A stretch of DNA of 64,000 nucleotides from Malachius bipustulatus (taxonomy: Eukaryota > Arthropoda > Insecta > Coleoptera > Melyridae): the NCBI GenBank assembly GCA_910589415.1, contig OU342630.1:64600186-64664185 (forward strand), read 5' to 3'. A program made the translations under genes and the position numbers. Below the pieces are notes generated by a model. That model was not told the DNA's origin. It was given only the letters and a program-made list of their open reading frames with translations, and searched no databases. Shown here piece after piece: positions 56,601-64,000 of the stretch (the first letter of the stretch is position 1; every line of letters starts with the position of its first letter).

Positions 56601-59600
56601 TCACAATTCATTTTTGAGGTTAGTTACTAGCCTTTTTCACTTTCCTTTATATACTTATAGCTCCATTTCTGACTTTATTCTCACAATAACTACAGAATTT
56701 CCTCTATCCAATCACCTCACCTTACACTCTACTCTCCAATTTCCAGCATGGGGACGAATCTATTAATTTCTATCACCCGGTATAAAAATTTCATTTACAT
56801 AATTGGATAATGCTTTAAAAGTTAAGATAGGGACATGTAAGCCGTTTTCAAAAGAAGCTGCTTTGAAAATGAAAAACTTAAATTTTCATATGTTTATAAC
56901 CCATAAACTACCCAGGCAGCAATCGAACATTCACTGAATGTTAAAAATGAACATTCAGCCAATGTTAGAAACGACAGATTCGTGAACATTCAATGAAGGT
57001 TAGTTTTAAATGTTCAGTGAATGTTCAGATTTAAGCTTTAGTGAACATTTATAAATGAATGTTTACTGAACATTCAAAAATGAACATTCAGCCAATGTGA
57101 AAAACGACAGATTCGTAAACATTCAATGAATATAGTTTTAAATGTTGAGTGAATGTTTGTTTTTTTTTTTATCAAACTGATCATCACTAAGAATTGTATT
57201 ACCTATATGGAGCTGAAAAAAATAATACTTACTATGTAGGTGTATTCCATTTATCAATCCATCAGTGAACAATATAAATTATTATTATTATTATAAGTAT
57301 AAGGTCACATTTGCTCTTCCGTGTTGTTTTTCTTCTTCCTGTCTACATCATAATACCTACCTACCTATAATACCTGGGATGAAGAATTAGATTAGTTTGC
57401 ATCACTCTCTGCACCTTCTCTCTCCGACCAGACAAGCATAAAATACTTAGCTTGCTGATAATTTATTGTGACTTTTATACCTATACATAGGTATATTCAT
57501 AGTTTAGAAAAACAAGATGAAATGCCAAGAATAGCGGATTAGCGGATAGCGGACATATTGGACACAATAGAATACTGGGAATGCAATAGACAAGAGAGCT
57601 GCGCGCGCAACACCTCGTAATAATTATAATTAAGTATTCTGGTTTTTATCAATTTTTAAGCCAAATATTTTCGTTTCAGCATGTAATTTTCCAATTTTTT
57701 TTGGTATATGTTATTTACCTGATGTCAGTGTACCTGTATGTAATTGCGTGCAATAAACATTTCATCTTAAACATTGTATGAATGTTAATTAAACATTGCA
57801 TTTTGAATGTTCAGTATCTAATGTTCAATGAATGTTTATTCAAGGTCTGAAAACGAACATTAGAATCTGAACGTTGCCTGAATATTCGGAAAGTCTGTTT
57901 AACATTAGAGCAATGTTTAATGTTCGGTGAACATTTAGGGAACATTCAGTGAACATTCCTTGCTGCCTGGGTACTCAGTTTAAACTCCAACTGTGAAAAC
58001 CATTCTTACTGGATTTTCTCAGACAATCTGAAAATGTATCAATATACAGGTTTCCCATTTAAAAGTGACTGAGTGAAGGAACATCCTGTATAAATTTTTT
58101 TACGTCTATAGAACATGAATTAAATTAAAAAATTGACCTGTTTCGGGATTTCGTTGAGAAACATTTTTCAAGGGTGAATTCAGGGGTGGTGGTTAGTTTT
58201 CAAATTGATACCCTCTATAGGTACCTACTCTAATTTAGCTTGTCCACCAGCGTCATCTGTCTATACAGGGTGATTCATGAGTGACCTTACATAGACCAAT
58301 GGTGATAAGCGGACTTCAAGGCGGGTCGAAAACCACAAAAGAAATTTTTTTTTCGTGAGTGGTTACGAAGTTACAGGGTGTTTTATGTCTCAGGTACAAA
58401 ACTTTGATAGGCGATATTTCTGAAACGGCTGGAGACATTTTGTCGAAATTTACTAGAAATGGTGCATTCCGGAAACTCATCAAAACCGCATTCTGAGTTA
58501 ATTAAAAATACAGGGCCGGACTTGAAATTTTTTGCCCCCATGGTCTTTGTTGAAAAAATTAATTTTCTGACGATGTTTCTGAAAAACTGTCATAGAATTT
58601 GAAAAGATAAGAAAAAACTCTATAGAAATCATTCCTCAATTTGAACGGCACACCCAAACCGTCTCGAAAAAAAAATGTCAAAGTAAAACTTTTCTGTAAA
58701 TTATTGTTTTCGAGCAGACATATTTTACTTAATGTTCGTCTGAATTCCTTCAAATTTATTTTTTGACTTGTTTCTGTGGGGAAAATGTTTGACAGAAGGC
58801 CAAGCTTTATTACTGGGAAATCAGGTGTCTATTACAAAATTTTCAGATTTCACTAATAATCACAAATCATTTCACTAATAACGAATACGCAGACATTATG
58901 TTTGTGTATGGTTTCTGCAATGAAAATTCAAGAGTAGCTGCGAGAGAATACCTTAGAAGATCACAATCGAAGAACACCGGCCCATGTAACATTTCGCGTC
59001 TGTTTTCAAATTTTCTCGAAACCACGGCATATTTCCCTGAGTTCAAAGGAATGCTGAACCTCAATTGGAAAATCTGAACCATCAAAACATCGTGGAGATG
59101 GTGGCAGTAAATCCAAGTACAACTACGCGAAGAATTGGGCAAGCACTGGGCATTTCTCAATCAAGAGTATGGGGAACCTTGAAAAAAAAAAGAGCGCGGA
59201 TGCATCCCTGTCACGTACAAAGCGTACAGAGGCTTCAACCATTCAATGAAGTTCCATTGAATGGACTGCGTATAGAATTTTGTTTACTGATGAAGCTCAG
59301 TTCACGCGGGATGGTGTAACGAATAAAAAAAACTCCCACCTATGGGCATATGAAAATCCGCGCTCTGTTGTTCAGAAGAACTCGCAACAGATTTTCTATA
59401 AATGTGTAGTGTGGCATTGCAAATGATACCCTAATAGGACCCCATTTTTTTGCTGGGCGGCTCAGAGGGGAAATTTATTTACTTTTCCTACAAGTCATTT
59501 TGCCCGGCTTGCTTGCAGAGGCGAACGTGAGCAGGCGTGCTCTTTCCTTCCAGCAAGATGGGGCACCACCACATTTTTCTCGACAAGTCAGAGAGCATCT

Positions 59601-62600
59601 CCACAATGAGTACCACAATCGTTGGTTCGGGCGCGGTGGCCCTCATTCCTGACCACCTAGGTCCCCCAACCTCACTGTTTTAGACTATACCTATAAAGCC
59701 ATATGAAGCAGGAAGTCTAAAAAACGGAAGTAAGTACCAGAGAGGAGCTCAGGACGCGAATACTATGGTAGTTGCTGATGAAATTAGAAACAACAGGCAA
59801 ATAATTCAAAAAGCAAACCAAAATTTATGGAAACGCTGCAGGAAATGTATTGAAGTTGGTAAAGGACATTTTGAGAACCGTTTATAACATTAATATTGAT
59901 AACATTTAATTTACACTGACATTTTTCCCACAGAAACAAGTCAAAAAATAAATTTGAAGAAATTCAGACGAACATTATAAGTAAAATATGTCTGCTCGAA
60001 AACGATAATTTGCAGAAAAGTTTTACTTTGACATTTTTTTTTCGAGACGGTTTGGGTGTGCCGTTCAAATTGAGGAATGATTTCTATAGAGTTTTTTCTT
60101 ATCTTTTCAAATTCGTAGACAGTTTTTCAGAAACATCGTCAGAAAATTAATTTTTTCAACAAAGATCATGGGGGCAAAAAATTTCAAGTCCGGCCCTGTA
60201 TTTTTAATTAACTCAGAATGCGGTTTTGATGAGTTTCCGGAATGCACCATTTCTAGTAAATTTCGACAAAATGTCTCCAGCCGTTTCAGAAATATCGCCT
60301 ATCAAAGTTTTGTACCTGAGACATAAAACACCCTGTAACTTCGTAACCACTCACGAAAAAAAAATTTCTTTTGTGGTTTTCGACCCGCCTTGAAGTCCGC
60401 TTATCACCATTGGTCTATGTAAGGTCACTCATGAATCACCCTGTATATTATACAAACCTAGCGTTTGTTAATTATTAATAAACAGTAATTTTTAGATTGA
60501 AAATGATGGAGAAAATTTCAATAGAAATAATGGAAATTTGGAGTTCGGTGATGGAAAAGAAAATGGTGATGAAGATGATGATATATTTGACAATATTAAA
60601 GTACAGCGACATTCCACTTTATTTGATATTGACAAGATTGAAAGGATGCAAACAATTATGTGCACTGAAACAGAACGTTTAATAGCAGAAATTGAAACAA
60701 ATAAAGGTCTATCATACTACGAGTATTACACAAAAAGAACAGAACTGCACAAATTGAATCGAGATATAGGAAAATACACGACTCAACTTCGGATAGTAAA
60801 GGTGAACAAATATCCAAGTTTAGATTCAAACAACTCTGTATTAATATATGTTTTAAAATTTCAGAGAAGATTTGGTTTGAAAGCCAAAGAAGGACCACTG
60901 AGAACATTCTACAGATATGATGAAGCAAACGTTTTGAATATCTCTTTCGATGCAAGATGGCAATTGTACTTTGCTTGGTTAGGGATTTATAGGAAACATC
61001 GAATTAGAGAATATGAAGAAGCGAAGAAAGAATTTGATTCGGCTTATAAACGTCTTAATGAACTTCGAGAAATGGAAAACCTGAGAGTGATGAAAGAGGC
61101 ATTGGTGGTCGGGATGACCACAACAGGTGCTGCCCGTCTTCGCTGCTCCTTACAAGCACTCCAAAGTCCCATCGTAATTGTGGAAGAAGCTGCTGAAGTG
61201 CTTGAATCTCACATAGTAGCTGCATTGACCCCTCAATGTAAACATCTCATTTTAATCGGGGATCATAAGCAACTGAAACCGAGTACTGCTAATTTCAAGA
61301 TAGAAAAAACATTCAAATTAGGGATAAGCTTGTTTGAACGTATGATTTTAAACAACATACAATACTATACCTTGAACGTCCAGCACAGAATGAGACCGGA
61401 AATATCTAAATTAGTTTCTCCAATGATATACCCGGATTTAAGAGATCACGAATCTGTCCATCACAGACCTAGAATATTAGGTGTAGAGAAGCCCTTGTTT
61501 TTCATCGATCATGACAAACTGGAAGAATCTTGTGAAGATGAAAGCAAGAAAAACATCCACGAAGCAGATTTCCTAATTTACTTGGCCAAGCATTTAATTC
61601 TGAATGGATACAAGCCAGAAGATATCACCATTTTGGCAGCTTATTTGGGTCAAATGTATGCAATGAAAAAAGCAAAAGGAGAGCATGGTTTGTTATTGAA
61701 AGATGTAAGAATTGCCGTTTTGGACAACTATCAAGGCGAAGAATGTGAGATAATTTTGCTCAGTTTAGTTCGCAGCAACAGTGAAAATAAAATTGGATTT
61801 TTGGATATTGAGAACAGAGTGTGCGTCGCTCTTTCTAGAGCAAGAACTGGATTCTATATCATGGGCAACATGACACATCTTTGCAACTCCAGCAAGGTTA
61901 GTTTTAATTCAGTAATCTATTTAAAACTTTTAACAAAACTGAATTTTTTTTTAATAATTACCCGCATATTAGTTTTCTCTATACAGGTGAGTGATCTAAT
62001 ATTTAATGAATTTTTGTTATGGGCGCCATCAGTGTGACGTCACTGGACAAGGCAAAGTGTACATGGTTCCATATAAACAAACCGTTCACATGGCCATTGT
62101 TGTCAGTTGTCATGATTTAGTTGAAGTTTTAAGCTCACCTCTGGTCCTGAAGTTTGACTTATTAAGATTGTTTTCAGGCATTGACCTGCGATCGCAACAA
62201 TTGAATTGAACTAAATCATATTTTAGGTTTCAGTCGAGCTCGAGCCTTTATCACTAAAAATTCCGCTTTTACTGTTATCAAAAGTTTACAGTGAAACTAG
62301 CAACCCTGAAACTGTCAAACGCTTGTTTATTTGAAACCCTATCCATTTGCACCGCCCACTGACGTCATCACTGACAGCGTCCATATATTTTTTGTTCACA
62401 AGTAGCACTGCTAACCCTCCCCTCTCCCCCTCTCTCTTCACCCCTCTCCCTCATGAATCCCTCCTCCCCCTCACCCTCTGTATCTTGAAAAAAACTAAAA
62501 ATAAGACATTTTTAAACCATTTCGTTTGACAATTAATGTTGTGACAGTAATTGTTTGGAATTAATTAGGTTCGGTTTAAATAAATAAAAAAAATCTTACT

Positions 62601-64000
62601 CATTGCAGAGTGGGATATGGCCAAAGGTGAAACAGACACTGGAGGACCAGGATGCTATAGGCACCAGTTTACTCTTACGATGCCAGGTTCACCCTGACAC
62701 TGTCACTAAAGTCAGTTCCCAAGAAGATTTCTTTCCGATTAGTGAAGGAGGCTGTTCCCAATTATGTAATCTTAAGTTGGCTTGTGGTCATAAATGTGCC
62801 AGCATATGTCATGCCATTAACCGAGACCATGATAAGTACAAATGCAAGGAAGTGTGCGGAAAGTAAGTACTTGCACTTATGACTTAAGCTAGAGTACCTG
62901 TATATTGACAGATTTTTATTGATAAGAGTAGGGAAGATTAGTGTCATTTTCGTCGGTCATCTCTTTGTATATTGCAGTTATTTTCTCTGGTCAAAGTTGG
63001 TTTATCAGGTTTAACTACTGTCATTGATGGTAATTTTAATAATTATTAAGTAAATATAACAAAACTATCAAACTAGTACAAGTAATGGCGTGGCAAGTAA
63101 ATCTGAGTTGCACCCCGCGTCGTCATACCACTACGCAGCACTTGCCAAGTATTCACAAGTACTTGGCAAGTATCGCGTAGTGGAGTAGCTAGTTGAATAT
63201 CATATTTTTCAAGTCTGGTTAAAAATGGAATAGGCAGTACAATCACAGCCTTACTAAAGACATGTAGAGGTTTCCATGAAATCTAGCACAGTCTTCCTGA
63301 AATCTAGCACAGTCTTATGAGACACATTTATTGAAAATTTTTCAATGTAAAGTTTATTTAAAATTTGATTTTCCGTTTGTTGAGCCATTTTTAAAGTTTC
63401 ATACGAAAGTAGAACTCCTAATCTAACAAATCGCTTTGCTGCAGAAAATGTGAATCCTATGAACACCACATTTGCCAAAAGATGTGTTTCGAAGAGTGTG
63501 GTCTGTGTGGCTATTTGGTGAAGAGAACATTGAAGTGTGGACATACGCGTTACTTAAAGTGTCATATTGATCCAGATGTTGCAAAATGTGACGAAGAAGT
63601 ATTTGCCAAGTTGCCATGTGGACATGAAACGAATAAACCTTGTTACTGTAAGCCTGAGGAGTTCAGGTGTCCATTTCGTTGTGAATACATCGTCGAATCT
63701 TGCGGTCATGCTTGTGAAAGAACTTGTCATATATTTAATGACCCCGATCACATTCAAGTGAGTCATTCTACTTTTGCCAATGAAATAAATTAATAAATAT
63801 CCTCTTTGCAGTATAAATGTATGAAGCAATGTGCAAAATATAGAGCAGGATGCACTACAGAAATAGAGGAGCATTTGTGTACCAACTTGTGCCACGAGGA
63901 ATGCCTGAAATGCAATATACCTGTCGTGAAAAAACTAACCAAATGTAGCCATTCATTGAAAGTTGCATGCAGTGTAAATGTTGATGACTTTGTGTGTAGA
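44675..64000 (+). CDS. ZNFX1: ZNFX1-like copy 2, partial (continues beyond the window)
   Basis: The exons are 44675-44861, 45807-47779 (see the alternative donors), 60496-60801, 60865-61896, 62609-62862, 63445-63757 and 63812 to the edge. They give about 1418 codons so far. Every junction has the same phase as copy 1. The helicase motifs are all present: GPPGTGKT (coded at 47249), CYTNHALDQF, EEAA, GDHKQLKPS, QHRMRPEIS, LDNYQGEECE and VALSRARTGF. NFX1 fingers follow. Compared with copy 1, the acidic linker exon is 7 codons longer. The place homologous to copy 1's exon 2 donor (about 47852) is preceded by an in-frame TAA at about 47810. Splicing at the in-frame GTAAGA at 47780 avoids it, and that is the model given. 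If that donor is not used the gene is broken after the Walker A exon. Intron 2 is 12.7 kb and full of transposons. Confidence 0.85.
44862..45806 (+). other. Intron 1 of copy 2
   Basis: At 945 bp this intron is much shorter than its 4.7 kb counterpart. Its first 250 bp still align with copy 1 (for example the stretch with GACTTGACTAACTTCAAATA). It ends in a T-run and GTAG. No insertion or gene was recognised. Confidence 0.7.
47690..47800 (+). repeat. Short tandem repeat carrying in-frame splice donors (copy 2)
   Basis: Repeats of the AGAGATGGCAATGACCGACC type encode an R-D-G-N-D-R-P-V series at the end of the helicase exon. Each V-R codon pair is GTA AGA, a strong donor match. GTAAGA occurs at 47726, 47750 and 47780, all in phase 0, the phase of the next exon. 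Copy 1 has fewer units, with GTAAGC at 18440, GTAAGA at 18473 and the regular GTAAGT at 18518, also all phase 0. Confidence 0.75.
48082..48848 (+). mobile_element. Pogo/Tigger-like element with CENP-B-type HTH remnant
   Basis: The ends CAGTCAAACCTGGATAAGAC (48082) and the complement (ending 48848) are flanked by TA, and these ends are typical of pogo-like transposons. Inside, a start at 48491 opens MSANKKFNTLTLKSLE. After a break, KLLAEKYKCGKTQVYDILKN is recognisable as the CENP-B/pogo helix-turn-helix. The rest of the transposase is missing. It sits in intron 2 of copy 2. Confidence 0.75.
48911..49885 (+). mobile_element. hAT-like element with transposase C-terminal remnant
   Basis: The ends TAGGGTTTCT and AGAAACCCTA are inverted and flanked by near-identical 8-bp repeats (ATCACATG and AACACATG), the hAT signature. 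At about 49235-49375 the plus strand reads a PTSTEN then, after a stop, QGFSVSVNFVTKIRNRLSDD and ALVFLKAYF. This resembles the hAT C-terminal dimerisation domain (SxxxR.FS...I..KRSRLSD...LL.LK). Inner arms also hold GAGAATTCTCG palindromes. Confidence 0.75.
49961..50380. mobile_element. 420-bp MITE with AATACACAGGAAGGAGC ends
   Basis: GAGAATATAGAATACACAGG (49961) pairs with its complement near 50380. There is no coding content, and the target duplication was not resolved. The inner part is AT-rich with paired GTAATTT/AAATTAC stretches. Confidence 0.65.
51690..53528. mobile_element. 1.84 kb foldback inserted in the retrotransposon
   Basis: The ends CAGGGTTACTGGTAACTGGA (51690) and the complement (ending 53528) are flanked by TA. 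The arms are about 810 bp and nearly identical, with a loop of about 65 nt (52651-52716) containing TGTC repeats. A 149-bp MITE sits in the left arm only. Removing the foldback plus one TA rejoins VIY to INDM of the host RT. Frames within it are palindromic artefacts. Confidence 0.9.
52317..52465. mobile_element. 149-bp MITE nested in a foldback arm, TTA target duplication
   Basis: The unit is bounded by CGTATTCACAAACGATAATT and its complement. It is flanked by TTA (52314-52316 and 52466-52468). The matching place in the other arm (about 52905) has a single uninterrupted TTA, which proves insertion. A half copy lies at about 20206-20282. Confidence 0.85.
55495..56604 (-). pseudogene. Non-LTR ORF1 (PHD-like finger, coiled coil, CCHC knuckles), one stop
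   Basis: The N-terminus has a Cys-rich PHD-like finger (CDNCGRKYCKTC...WCKTC), then a charged coiled-coil stretch. An in-frame TGA (56179-56181) breaks the frame. After it come an RNA-binding-like segment (PRIKIFNV...) and zinc knuckles (CYNCWKFGHMSKNC, CPNCAGKHKEKTC). The product would be the RNA-binding gag-like protein of the retrotransposon. ORF2 begins 6 nt after the ORF1 stop, in the same frame. Confidence 0.8.
56758..58092. repeat. Truncated foldback arm split by another element
   Basis: 56765-56910 matches the module of the 36150-37004 foldback (TATCACCCGGTATAAAAATT...GTTTATAACCCATAAAC). 57972-58092 continues it (CCAACTGTGAAAACCATTCT...ACATCCTGTATA). The 56911-57971 element is inserted between them. 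The left arm is absent, possibly removed when the retrotransposon inserted. Confidence 0.6.
56911..57971. mobile_element. CCCAGGCAGCAA-ended element full of GAACATTCA repeats
   Basis: The inverted ends CCCAGGCAGCAA and TTGCTGCCTGGG are flanked by TA (56909-56910 and 57972-57973). Both terminal 200-250 bp are dense in direct and inverted copies of GAACATTCA / TGAATGTT; the middle (about 57170-57750) is ordinary AT-rich DNA. There is no coding content. Confidence 0.8.
58266..60443 (+). mobile_element. CAGGGTG-ended transposon with long arms and broken transposase
   Basis: The ends CAGGGTGATTCATGAGTGAC (58266) and the complement (ending 60443) are flanked by TA (58264-58265 and 60444-60445). 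Inverted arms of about 530 bp (58266-58795 and about 59915-60443) enclose about 1.1 kb holding a transposase pseudogene. It lies just before the acidic-linker exon of ZNFX1-like copy 2. Confidence 0.85.
58881..59700 (+). pseudogene. Tc1/mariner-like transposase pseudogene
   Basis: In order and across several frames the plus strand shows an N-terminal helix-turn-helix of the insect DUF4817 type (EYADIMFVYGFCNENSRVAA then REYLRRSQ), a second HTH (NIVEMVAVNPSTTTRRIGQA, GISQSRVWGTL), a first-Asp region (TDEAQFTRDGV) with WAYENP, and a second-Asp region (SFQQDGAPPHFSRQVREHL). NRWFGRGGPHS..PPRSPNLTVLDY follows, where the third acidic residue is expected shortly after. Frameshifts near 59070 and 59270 and a stop in the GGPHS region make it inactive. 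Confidence 0.75.
60802..60864 (+). other. 63-nt stop-free intron, copy 2
   Basis: It is the same length and has the same borders as 21378-21440 (GTGAAC...AAATTTCAG), with several substitutions but no stop and no length change. Confidence 0.7.
62021..62381. mobile_element. MITE with TGACGTCA-containing ends (intron 4, copy 2)
   Basis: GGGCGCCATCAGTGTGACGT at the left and TGACGTCATCACTGACAGCG at the right are inverted. The body matches 27547-27880 (for example TTATCACTAAAAATTCCGC and GTTTACAGTGAA). TGACGTCA is at 62035-62042 and 62360-62367. Confidence 0.7.
62863..63444 (+). other. Intron 5 of copy 2
   Basis: This 582-bp intron (260 bp in copy 1) carries an extra stretch with a perfect-looking short hairpin, ACTACGCAGCACTTGCCAAG...CAAGTACTTGGCAAG (about 63130-63185). 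It ends in the acceptor CTTTGCTGCAG shared with copy 1. No gene is present. Confidence 0.6.

Larger units (their letters stand above)
50641..56757 (-). mobile_element. Non-LTR retrotransposon (CR1/Jockey group), antisense in intron 2 of copy 2
   Basis: Read on the minus strand, a 5' part near 56757 is followed by ORF1 (56604-55495), ORF2 (55488-50803) and a short 3' UTR ending in an ATT-repeat tail (50663-50641). Without the 1.84 kb foldback inserted in ORF2 it is about 4.3 kb. The class follows from an AP-type endonuclease plus a GVPQGSVLGPLLFVIY / FADD reverse transcriptase. The exact clade is not decided by eye. The 5' end abuts a truncated foldback arm at 56758. Confidence 0.85.
35400..64000 (+). 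repeat. Segmental duplication unit 2 (ZNFX1-like copy 2), runs off the window
   Basis: This is the colinear counterpart of 6720-33150, in direct orientation. It starts near 35400 with the block matching 6720 and ends beyond the window, inside the zinc-finger exons of copy 2. It is larger than unit 1 up to the same point mainly because of a foldback cluster at 35790-39580 and 12 kb of insertions in intron 2. Confidence 0.85.

Overview
This is AT-rich, intron-containing animal DNA, most likely from an insect. The evidence is short introns with GT/AG borders, an insect-type sigma-class glutathione S-transferase, a mellifera-type mariner, and many TA-flanked foldback elements. The order cannot be fixed from the window; a beetle is plausible but not shown.

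Layout. A complete four-exon sigma GST gene lies at 1283-2129. A nest of DNA transposons follows (3110-6246): a PIF/Harbinger-like shell holding a GGGGAG-ended TA element and a CAGGGTG-ended foldback. The rest is dominated by a tandem segmental duplication. Unit 1 runs from about 6.7 kb to 33.1 kb; unit 2 runs from about 35.4 kb to beyond the window end. Each unit carries a ZNFX1-like gene (NFX1-type zinc finger-containing protein 1: UPF1-like SF1 helicase, NFX1 zinc fingers, RZ-type zinc finger) with its upstream region. Copy 1 is complete: ten coding exons, 11606-31102, 1999 aa. A second intact last exon at 32341-33056 would give a 2018 aa alternative. Copy 2 (44675 to the window edge) is open for about 1418 codons, apart from a stop just before the donor homologous to the one used in copy 1. 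In-frame upstream donors inside a short tandem repeat could bypass that stop.

The introns and flanks are packed with mobile DNA. Many foldback elements are flanked by TA and end in CAGGGTG, including one with about 0.5 kb arms around a broken Tc1/mariner-like transposase. There are also remnants of hAT, pogo/CENP-B-like, P-element/THAP-like, mariner and Harbinger transposons. A CR1/Jockey-group non-LTR retrotransposon lies antisense in intron 2 of copy 2 and is itself split by a 1.8 kb foldback.

How it may fit together. ZNFX1 proteins act in antiviral double-stranded RNA sensing (vertebrates) and small-RNA inheritance (nematodes). Here the gene is duplicated, its last exon is duplicated in copy 1, and its introns would transcribe into very long hairpins. 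Both copies keep, at identical spacing, a TATA-like box and a dyad containing STAT-like and kappaB-like half motifs. The link between the protein's family role and its hairpin-rich introns is inference.
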